A stretch of DNA of 46,469 nucleotides from Gamarada debralockiae (lineage: Eukaryota; Ascomycota; Leotiomycetes; Helotiales; Hyphodiscaceae), in NCBI GenBank assembly GCA_002803225.1, contig NXFV01001265.1, positions 1 through 46,469 of the forward strand. Direction: 5' to 3'. How positions within the stretch are numbered: the stretch's first letter is position 1; each line of letters opens with the position of its first letter. Made by a program: the position numbers and the translations under genes. The notes under the pieces were generated by a model, which ran no database searches, was not told the DNA's origin, and was given only the letters and a program-made list of their open reading frames with translations. This document shows positions 10,477-19,816 of this stretch, one piece after another.

Positions 10477-12821
10477 TCAAAGCAGCTTCCAATTCTCCAA
10501 ACTGCGACTGAATATCAGTGGAGCCATGGGGCCCTCGACGGCCAAGATCTGGCCAGCTGCACATGCGTCGAAATGCACGGCATTGCTTTCAAAAGCCTTG
10601 GCAAAGAACTGATCATATTGCGGGTCCATAGCCTCCTTGAGAGATTTGACTTGGCTATTTGGAAAGATCGAACTCCAGGGATCGATGCAATTCTGTGCCT
10701 TGCACGTCTTTAGGACCATCATCAACGAGTCCAGACGCGGTACGAGCTTTGCGACCGAGTAATTGTTGACCAGGGTTTCGTTGCACGGCGCTTCAAAGAT
10801 GGCCGTAGTATTTCCACCAGGTATCAGATTGGCCATCTCGTAAGGGTCGGTCTGAAAATATATAAACATTAGCATGTGGCGCGAAGCGATTTCCTATCAA
10901 ATTCAATACTTACGTCTATGTTATAAAGTTCCCGCTGGTTATTGCAATATACAGAATAGTATACATTGAAGCTGTTGCCGTAGACTCGCGTGCCCTTGTA
11001 GGTATTCGACTGCTGGAAAAAGGACCCTGTACCACAGCTTAGGTCAGACTTCAGTTGACGCCACTCAGTCCTAACAATAGGGAAGCATGAAATCCTTACC
11101 GCCGCTTCCTCTGACACCATAATCACCTTCGAAAACTGCATAACCCCACATCTCTATGTTGACATGCTCTTGCCTTGTACTCTTGACCTGGGCAAAACTT
11201 TCTGCAGTGAATGGTATAGAACTGCCATCAAAGTCCTGCCTCAAAGGTACTCCCGCCATTGTGAGGAAGGTTGGTGCAAGGTCGGTGTGGCTCGTTACAG
11301 CATCAGTGGACATGTTCTTCGGTACACCAGGGCCTCGTATAATCATAGGAACGTTAATGTCTGTCTCAAAACCACACTCTTTACCGGGTTGCAATCGATG
11401 CTGGCCAATGTGATAGCCGTTGTCCGTTGTGTATATTACATACGTATTGTCAAGAATACCCAGGCTTTCAAGTTTGTAAAATATGCTGTCTACCATCTCG
11501 TCTACAGCTTGCCTATATGTAAACACTTTAGCTAATATCATCTGACGCAAAAAGGAAATGAAATAATGTTTAAGACAAAAAACATGAGTAATATGCAATC
11601 TAAAGGCTCTGGCCACTGAATAACGAGAGGTTACTTACAAGGCCCGCAGCCGGTCTCGGTAAAACTCATCATTGTAGTCCACATTGGACTGATTCTGTTG
11701 TGGCAGCTGGGCAATCCAGCTCCTAGAGTGGCCTCGTTAGTATTGCGTCTTTCGTGGTCCTTGGACATGCCATGAGATTTCAGAAACATAATACCACGAA
11801 TTAAAGAGACAAGACTCACACTCCACTCGGCTAGTTATAGAATTATGAATTAGCACTCTCCTATCTATCCTTTAAAATCCATACTAAGAATTTACCTCGT
11901 CGGGGTTGAAGTCAGGTGTCCTGGGAACTACAACATCCGAAAAAAGGTCTTTGTGCCTCTCAGCTGGCTGTGGGGGGGTGACGACGGTATTGAGCGCAGT
12001 GGTGCTGTTCAAGTTTCCACTGGCATCAGAGTCGTTTGCGCCGAAGGCATTTGCATAGTCAGGAGGGAAAACAACATTGGCGTGGGTTGCAGTGCTTGCT
12101 ATAGCCAGAAAGAATGGTGTTCCTGTCTTATAGCCTTCAAATCCATCATCTATGTAGGCCAAAGATTTATTGGATAAGACGTCTGTTGTGTATGCACCAG
12201 GCATCTCAACTGGCGGATTGTGATCCGTTGCCAACTGCTGTTATAATACTGATAGGTCCAGGGCTCTAGTATGAAGTCGTTGGACGTCCACCCGGCGACG
12301 AACGGCTTATCATAGTTGGCAATGGTGTGATAGTTCAAGAATTTGCCGGTGTAGTATGTATTGTAACCAACCTCCTGGAGCCATATAGGCAGATAATTGT
12401 CGTTTAGCCCTTGCGTAATGAACTTGGGGTAACCACCTTCCAGGGCTTAGCTATGCTTATAAAGGTTGTTAGCCGGTCGTCACTTACCATATGGAGGTAT
12501 GACGTCCGTCACATTTGTATTGTGCGCTGCTTTTCCCGTGAGGAGACTAGCCCGAGATGGACAGCAAAGCGAGATCGTGCTGCAAAGCGTGTAAGTATCC
12601 ACAGCAGCAGACGCAGTTGGGGACATCGTTTACCAGAAATGTCGGTTGTAGGTTGTGCCCTGCTGTATCATGCGCTTTTGAATGTACGGTGCGTATTGCA
12701 GGGAGTTCATGTGCAAGTCTTGATCATCTGTAAGGATGAAAATGATGTTTGGCCTGTCTGGTGCGGAGCGAATGCCCATGGAACCTAAAAAGATCGCCAG
12801 CAGAAGTGTCAGATAATACAT
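10477..12821 (-). CDS. Secreted arylsulfatase, carrying one frameshift
   Basis: Eight exons: 12634-12821, 12488-12579, 11896-12436, 11820-11830 (11 nt), 11639-11722, 11100-11512, 10914-11026 and 10477-10851. They code for a family-S1-type arylsulfatase of about 605 residues, hydrolysing sulfate esters outside the cell or in the secretory pathway. A signal peptide (MYYLTLLLAIFLGSMGIRSA) precedes RPNIIFILTDDQD, whose Asp residues bind the metal. The sulfatase signature SLCCPSRASLLTG places the formylglycine precursor at about Cys68. Later conserved parts are YTTDNGYHIGQHR and TDLAPTFLTMAGVP. One base is missing in the third exon near 12225 (frame change between NSSWQR and DHNPPVEMPG); the rest is conserved, so this is either a young pseudogene or a sequence error in a GG/GGG run. 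The true start is ATG 12819-12821. Confidence 0.85.
11820..11830 (-). other. 11-nt microexon of the arylsulfatase
   Basis: The exon lies between an intron at 11831-11895 and one at 11723-11819, both with consensus ends (GTAAAT...CTAG and GTGAGT...CTAG). It supplies Pro-Ser-Gly and part of Val in the conserved PDEPSGVSWIAQLPQQN segment. Without it the two sides do not join in frame. Confidence 0.78.
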
Positions 12822-15800
12822 ATTTCTTGCAGAGGCGAGCGTCAATCTCAAAGTTGTAGTTGAGATGCTAGAGAGGGCAATGGACGAGTATTTATGGGTG
12901 GAGGTAAGTACTACCGTCCGCTTAAGCCTCGTACATCAAGGCCTATTCCTCCGGAGGTTATCTAGTTTCCAAAAGCCGGGCAGCCCGAACGTGAGATTAA
13001 ACAAAACAGCATTACGCCTTTCGTAAAGCCCAGAAAGTTGCGCTCTACAAGCACAAGTCAGCCGGATGCGCCGGCTTAATTAAGATACCCCCAGGCATCT
13101 CGTAATGTGGGCTAATACATTACACGTTCCGGTATTCCGTTAGGCAAACCCACATCCATACAGTTTATTCAAGAGGGATCTGCAGGATGGGAACGGAACT
13201 GCAACTACACTAGGATACGTGTCGTAGCTAGGAGTGCAGAGTTTGGGACTCTCATGGGGCTATGTCTACTAGTACTGCCCCACAATAGTTTCCGCACTCC
13301 TAGGGAAAACAAGCTTTAACTAGCTTTCTGTTCCACGGAGCTTTACTACACGTAGAACTATCCCAACCACGCCCCACTGTATTCAGCAGTCGCAAGCTCC
13401 CACTAGTGGGAGTGCCGAGTAAAACCGGGCACAACCTCTCGATCAACAACGGACTAAGCAGCCCTCGATAACTCCTCAACTAATTCAATAACCTTCGGCT
13501 CAAGAACTACGTCAGCCTTCCCTTTGCCATGACCCGCTGATCTGGCGTGGAGTGTTCTGCGAGCTCTTCACGGATAGTTAGGCAAGTTAAAAATTACTTC
13601 GCCTCACAATACCTCCGTACACTGGCCCCTTTTTGGCCAAGAAGCGTACATCGTAATATCTGCGATTTGATTAGCGGGGATTAATATGGTTTATATCGTA
13701 CACCTTACTCCTTTAGCATGGTTCATCGTGAACTCTAATGCGGCCTTGGCAGCGGCCGAGCAGGGAAGTCCACCCCCTCCCTGATGTCTCAATTTCCTCC
13801 CAAAGTGTTCTTGTTCTAAAAAGCGATGAGTAGGCATTCCGGAGTTAGAAGACAGTCTCGTCGTTCAGGAATCCCAGATAGAAAAAGTTAGTCAAATTAT
13901 TTCAAAACAGAGACCTAAGCTTTGACTATAAGAATAGTTTTAGAACGAGCCTAACGTTATTATTATATTTTTTTGGATAGTAAAAATAAGGTGTGGTCCG
14001 TACCCACCCTTCTTTCTCCACCCACCGCACCATGGAATTACGCAATCCACAAATAGTGAGTGTGAATTGGGTCATTTACATTTAGTTCCCCATACAAAAC
14101 TATCCTCAATATGCTGCTCCGGGAAGTACAGCCTATCCTATACTTAGTGCCGCCCGCTTTTCTGCTCTTCTGGCGCCTCCGCGCTCCCGATCTGGCCTAG
14201 CCCTCCAGCACCTCAACTTCGGCTGCTTCCGCCGCCCCGACGCCTGTGTTTCCACGAAAGACGAGTCCCCCAGGCTTCCCTACTTTTACTAAATGCATCA
14301 CACGTGTTTTGGACTCGATGTCGACTCACCTTTCTCTCCATTACTCCGTCCAATTACTACTGGTCCTTTTATTATTTGGCTCTTGGCACCAGTCGTGTCG
14401 GATAGGGAGAAAAATCTGTAGAATAGAATCGGAAATGAGGTGTAGAGCCAATAAATAATAAATAATAAATAAAAAATAAAAATTGCCTAAGGCAGTAGTT
14501 CATCTGACAAGTCGAAGTTATACCTCCTTTCCTTGGCGAAAACCTTTCTCCCTTTCTTTGCATTACCTTGCCCACTAGACCCTATTCTACTATTCACCGC
14601 AGTCAGCGCATCCTAAAATATGGATCTAAAATGGGTCACTCATTTTATTGGACCTGGAGGAGATATGCCTACTTGGGCTGCGGATAGGAAGGCTTCTCTA
14701 CATGCGTAGGTGAGTAAAGGTAGCTGCGAAAGAAACGATGAGATCCTCAAGTCTTCAGAGGCTTTGCAGTATTATTCTCCTAGTCCTACGGGGGCCTTTG
14801 CTTAATCCCATTGAAGCTAATACGATACCAGTTGTGGTGTAGAAGCAGCCGCAGCCATTCATCCGAGCGTCTCTACCTCAGTCGATCCCTAGTATTCGCT
14901 GCCATTGCCACCTTCGCTTCCTGCTGGCGGCTTGATTGTGTATCTTGCGGAGTACGACTACTCTTCCGCACTGGTTGTCGCAGCGCTGTGCCAGCGCAGA
15001 AGCTGCGGGCCCACCTAATACATAGCCACCAGCATAAAACCAGCAACTGGAAGCTGATTATAGTAGAGATGCAGCTGCACCTAGTATTACAGACCTATGA
15101 CGATATCCGGTCTCTTCCTGATGACTGCTTGTCTTTCACACATCTGCTAGCTTCCGTCTCTGGATATTAATGCGCTCACTGTCACTCCTTTAAAGACGAT
15201 AAACTAGGGTGCTCTTAGAAGTCATCTAAATAGCCAACACCAGCTCTACAACAGTGACTTTTCTGTTACTGCATTGCATACCATTTGCAAAGATAGGTTC
15301 AGACCACCCGTGGGAGGTAGTGGACAGTCTGTGTGAATACAGCTGTAACCCCAGTTGGGAAAGCGACAGCATCTGCACAGCAGGAGGCCAGTAGTATGCA
15401 GGCCGGGATAAATAACAGAGACCTCTCGTCTCTAGCACAAATAGAGGTGGATAAGAAACGGAGGTTAGAGCAAGAAGCACAAGGAGCTGCTGATTTTGAC
15501 CTTAAGCTAGAACCTGACAAAGACTTGAAGTAGCTGCGTGCTTGCAAATAGCTACAGTGGGTTTTTGAACAAGCCACTATACGTTCTCACCACTGCCTCT
15601 AGTATACCTTAATGTACTAGTAAGGCTTACTGTCTTTGGGACTAGATAGAAGTAGAGTAGATAAGCTCACAGACGTGCAAGGTTACCCTAGAGCTTCTAG
15701 TTCGCCTGATGGACGAAGTCCTTTAGTAGCGTGAGTAAATACTAGAATAGACCCCTCGATCACTTCGCTACTAGATGAAGTTTTCTGATACTGCCTCATT

Positions 15801-16190
15801 CCACTGAAGCTTTGAGCCTCCTTGGGAGGAGGCTACTATGCATAGATACTATAGGTTATGGAAGCAGTTTATTTGTTATATCTTTTGCGTCTATCACCTC
15901 ACGCTTAGAGATCCAGCAGGCATAATTTAATTTTTTTGGTCTGTATCTCTCATTCCCTATTAAGCACATGATAAGCTATATCTGGAGCGTTGTAACAGAT
16001 CTTAGAGGCAGAGACGATGGAGTAGCTGCAATCCTGCTGGAGTATGCCTTGCCCCTTTGTGCCTATACCCATCTTAGGGTACCTTGGCCGGCAAGGGCAA
16101 CCTACTGTAATCAAGTGCAACGACTGAAGGATCAGATGCACATCAAATACATGCGGCGCAGCTGCCTCTCCCCTTGAGGTATATGGACTA
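12822..16190. other. Gene-poor, probably transposon-derived stretch
   Basis: For 3.4 kb I find no supported gene. The first part holds the arylsulfatase promoter. From about 13.2 to 16.2 kb the sequence is rich in CTAG/TAGTA words and short interrupted frames (for example 14811-15170 and 15333-15533, plus), which resembles old transposon remnants. No reverse transcriptase, integrase or transposase motif could be read, so the class remains open. Confidence 0.45.
14449..14480. repeat. AATAA-type microsatellite
   Basis: Repeated AATAAATAAT units grade into AAAAATAAAAATT. This is low-complexity DNA in the gene-poor stretch. Confidence 0.75.
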
Positions 16191-16362
16191 CAGTAGAACC
16201 TCGCTATAAGAATCCTCTACATAAGAATACCTGACTAATAAGAATCGATTCTTGGACCCCGTTTCTTGATTTCCTAAGTCATATGACCTAGATATAAGAA
16301 TACCTGACTATGTTCTTATGATTTTCGGGTCCCGATCGTATCCTTATAGCGAGTTTCTACTG
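16191..16362 (+). mobile_element. Pogo-like MITE (172 bp) with TA target duplication
   Basis: The left end CAGTAGAACCTCGCTATAAG and the inverted right end CTTATAGCGAGTTTCTACTG form about 20-bp terminal inverted repeats with one mismatch. TA dinucleotides directly flank both ends (16189-16190, 16363-16364), as expected for Tc1/mariner-superfamily insertion. The TIR sequence is of the pogo/Tigger style. Inside, ATAAGAATACCTGACTA occurs twice (16221-16237 and 16294-16310). At 172 bp it has no coding capacity and would depend on a transposase elsewhere; none is readable in this window. Confidence 0.88.
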
Positions 16363-16997
16363 TAACAAACGCTGGATGACAGACACAACTCAGACACCAC
16401 TGTACCTTCTAGACCTGCCAACAAGAATCACCGTCGGCTATGTGCGCTGGAATATCCTAACATTATAACTTCTCTTCTAGCAACAACTATCTCTGCAATG
16501 GCTGGATACAGGGTTGAGAAAGATATGGTCACTACTCCAACTTTAGCTACGGTGGGCTGTAAGTAACAGCTCCAAGCATACCTAAGGAAAATATGACTGA
16601 ATCTCAATATCCAGCGCAGCAACAAATCTCCAGATATAGATGCTGAAAAGCCCGCATCTTCCCTCGCGTATGGCAAGACGCAAGTCACAGACTATGTTCA
16701 AGTTTCATTCCTCTCCTTATACATCGTGCTCTGCCGCAGTACCGTTTTCAACAGCTCGATTACTCACGGTAGAGTTCAGGCTAGACTAATCCCGTCTTAA
16801 ACAATGCCAGACTAGACTAAGCAAAAACGGGAGAGGACCTACCTGGGGAGGACTGAAGTGTATAGGGAAGGAGTTAAGCCGGGATAATTGAACTGGACGG
16901 ATTCTCGAAAGGGAGTGCGTGTTCCAGCAGCTCAACAGCGCTGCCAATATCGCAAGACGGTCCAACATTCAACTAATCTAAACTGTCTTATAACATA
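16363..16997. other. Non-coding stretch beside the MITE
   Basis: No supported gene. A minus-strand frame (16428-16688) has no recognisable domain. The end of the stretch, ...CTAATC...ATAACATAG just before 16998, looks like an intron acceptor of the broken dehydrogenase that follows. The missing first exon of that gene could not be found here. Confidence 0.4.
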
Positions 16998-17980
16998 GAT
17001 CCATCTCGAACAGAAATCCCAGAAGGCGAAGTGGCTGACGGAAAGAATTTTCAAATCCTATGCCGACCAAGGAGATTTCGACCTCATTTCGGTGACGGAT
17101 ATGTCCGCTGATAACATATTCGACGAAGGTGTGAAGAGAGTCGCGCTCTATTCATGCAACGCAACAACGGACGGCGATCCTAATCCTTACAACGCTATCC
17201 CTGTCGCTGGGATGCGCAACATACCCAAGGCCGCGGCCGAAGAAGCGTCCGTAAAGCGGTTTGTCTACATGTCGTCGACAGCTACAAGTTCAAGGATGGA
17301 TTTTGACGAGCGCCGCCACATTGATGAGAATAGCTGGAATGAAGATTCAGCTGCACTTGCCGGGCCATCTCCCCCTTACGAGTCAAGTTGTGGCATGGAT
17401 GTATACGCAACAAACAAAGTAGAAACCAAAAAAGCTCTGTGGAAGTTCGCCAAAGAGGAGAAGCCACAATTCATTGTCAATACCGTAAACCCCTTTGTAG
17501 TGTTTGGTCGGATTATGGATGGCAGCCAAGGGCATCCAACCTCAACTCCCAAGTTCGTATTGTCCCTATACCGCAGTGACAATAGGTTTACAAAGGGGGT
17601 TATAGCACGTGGGTGTCCTATCTCCCATAGTTTCGACCTTTCACTATTTTCTAATTGTTTCGTAAGCAGTGCGATATGTCCACGCTCGACGCGTCGCCCT
17701 CATGCACATACGTGACTGCGGTCCTTGATCCAGAAGTTCAGAACAGACGAATCTACGTATGAAGAGGACTGTACATGTGGAATGGAATGCTTTCCTACTT
17801 CGCAAGTTAGACCCAAGCACAATTTTATTGCCGATTTTCCAGCCGCAGGAGAACTGTTGCAGAGAGTAGATGATAGCATTGGAAGGAGGATCATGGAGAA
17901 ATGGGCGGGGCAAGAGGGCTGGACAGCATTTGAGCCGAGTATCAAGATACGGTGGAAGGTGGAGAGGAGTTGGCGTTGAC
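16998..17980 (+). pseudogene. Broken extended SDR (GRE2/dihydroflavonol reductase-like)
   Basis: The region codes for the central and C-terminal parts of an NAD(P)-dependent extended short-chain dehydrogenase/reductase. Visible parts are FVYMSSTATS (catalytic Ser region), DVYATNKVE (YxxxK active site), NTVNPFVVFGR and, in other frames, AVLDPEVQNRRIY and AAGELLQRVDDSIGRR. The N-terminal Rossmann GxxGxxG exon is absent. The segment corresponding to the family's usual IIHVAATT is garbled near 17140, and at least two frame changes and a stop break the C-terminal third after about 17600. Related enzymes reduce aldehydes or ketones; this copy is unlikely to work. Confidence 0.78.
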
Positions 17981-18419
17981 CCATTAAAGAGTCAAGAGGC
18001 GCAGCGTGTCATCAAAACCCCGCAGTCATCCCTTTTGACAGGCCTCAGGAAAGTGCTGGCGGAATTTCGCTCTAGGCCACGCCACTCGCAAAAATTTGTG
18101 ACGGCCCCAAAGCAGGACATCAATTGTCTCCGAAGCGAGATTCACTCCACAACTTCAGCTAACGCCAAGAAGAATCGATGACTCATCAGAAGATTGCATT
18201 GCTCTTAGTGACAAAAATGAAATGACAATGGAAGCAACAACTTCTTAATTCCGCGTGCAAACAGGATATGCAGAATCTCAGGAAGTACAGAAGTTATCGA
18301 GATTCTTCGAGCAGTACATGAAATGCATACCTTACACTATTCTACAATTCAGTGACTTCAAAGAAAAGCCTCTCAAAATTTCCGATCTCTACTCAATTAG
18401 TCTGTTTAACATTTTCAAC
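17981..18419. other. Intergenic between two broken dehydrogenases
   Basis: No domain, repeat or RNA gene was recognised. It presumably includes the former promoter of the second dehydrogenase. Confidence 0.45.
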
Positions 18420-19030
18420 ATGCCACACTTCAACCTCCACCCAGAGGGCCAAAAGTCGTCCCTGATTTCCCAGAGCGAGTGAAGGGCCGAACATGTAAGT
18501 GCTCCAACCACGCCTCCTCCGTCTAGGAGCACAAATAGCAACTATCTCTCCGCCACAAAACCAGCAGCCATCATCCTCCTCGGCGCACCCTCTCCGAAAT
18601 CCAGCCAGTGATCGACTCGATCCCTAAACTTTCACTAACAACTAAAGTTCATTTCACTCCCGTGAATCTCACTTCTTTGTCCTCGGTCCCCAAAGCGGCG
18701 GCTGAGCTATTGAAAGTCGTGTCTAAGGTAGATCTCTTATCAACAACGCTGGGATCGTGGCTCATCATACCTTTTAGAAAGGCAAGGTTGGCATCGAGAT
18801 GTAATTCACAACGAACGACCTAAGTGATTTCCTCCTTATCAAACTTCTCATGCCACTCATGCTTTCCGCTGCTCCAAGATCCCGAATCATAAATGTGTCA
18901 AGCGCAGGACATGCGCTCCGTGAGTTGCGATTCGACGATGTGAATTTCAAGGATATGAAGTTGTGGAGGTTGAGTGAGGAGTTGATTGGGGAAAGTACCC
19001 TATTTAGAAGTACACTTTGTGTTGTAACTG
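18420..19030 (+). pseudogene. Broken classical SDR (retinol dehydrogenase-like), 3' truncated
   Basis: Starting with ATG at 18420 (MPHFNLHPEG), the parts of a classical short-chain dehydrogenase can be read across several frames. These are VVPDFPERVKGRT, a damaged glycine-rich coenzyme loop with LGAQIAT, YLSATKPAAIILLG, PVNLTSLSSV, AAAELLKVVSKVDLL and PRSRIINVSSAGHAL (catalytic Ser). Frame changes fall near 18435, 18500, 18590 and 18790. The YxxxK active-site segment that should follow VNFKDMKLW is missing: homology stops just before dispersed repeat copy 2 begins at 19031. Function is lost; the original substrate is unknown. Confidence 0.75.
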
Positions 19031-19275
19031 TTGTTATGAGAACCCTAATACTGAGATGCATATAGCGCTAGTCCAAAAATAGGCTTCGAAAGCTTCAATT
19101 CAAAATCTCTGTCCTTCCTGTATCGTTCAACCCTTCTGTTATATCTACAACTTGATACAGCTTATTCTTGTTGCCTGTCCCGATAGCTGGTTGCCTGTCC
19201 CGATATCTTGTTGCCTGTACCGATAGCCTGCTGCCTGTCCCTAGATATCACCGTACCTTCTAGACCTATCAACAG
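19031..19275 (+). repeat. Dispersed repeat, copy 2, with internal 20-nt array
   Basis: Direct-orientation partner of 3034-3215, with many substitutions. It begins TTGTTATGAG and ends CCTATCAACAG like copy 1. Between TATCTACAACTTG and TAGATATCACCG it carries the tandem array at 19171-19246 that copy 1 lacks. It abuts the truncated end of the SDR pseudogene. Confidence 0.8.
19171..19246 (+). repeat. 20-nt tandem array (VNTR) inside repeat copy 2
   Basis: Successive units of the form TTGCCTGTCCCGATAGCTGG start at 19171, 19191 and 19211, with a degenerate partial unit at 19231. Unit-to-unit differences are one to four bases. Confidence 0.82.
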
Positions 19276-19816
19276 TAACGACGTGTAGGACTGAAGTTTA
19301 AGGGGAAGGATAAAATGATCATCACACATCTTCAAAGCTTTTGTCAACACAGGTGGTTTTGGATATGATTCAGTAGCCACTCGGCGAGAAAGGACTTGTT
19401 GAAAAAGTCAAGATGAATAGCATCGGAAGCACGCGCATTCTATCGATCGCGAAAGGGGCATCACAATGGTAGACAGGAGTCCTATCTTCGCTGTCTTTAT
19501 ACACTTCCATCTCCATTATCTCATCCACGCCACGATGACTCAACATACGACAAATCATACAACCAACTTTCACGACCCTTCCGCCCCACGATTCAAATAT
19601 TATCCCCACCCCAATTCACCTCCCTCAAGTCAGATTTTCATTCTCACCATTACTCAAAACCGAAAAAGGAAAATTTCAATGCATGTGTCAATGCATGTGT
19701 GATGTCCACCAAGTCATGTCCAGGCCGTAACGTCGCATTTTGTGATTCGAAAATAAGGAAAGGCATATACTTCGTAAAGGAAACCCTAGTTTGGGAATGT
19801 GTTTTGTAGTTGGCGA
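19276..19816. other. Intergenic, 3' flank of apsA
   Basis: No supported gene. It contains CATGCATGTGTCAATGCATGTGTG-like dinucleotide-poor repeats near 19680 and the 3' flank of the apsA-like gene. Confidence 0.45.

Noticed and set aside
14811..16177. Possible transposase coding remnants in the gene-poor stretch
   Set aside because: No DDE, helix-turn-helix, RT or integrase motif could be read in any frame; described only as a possible relic region.
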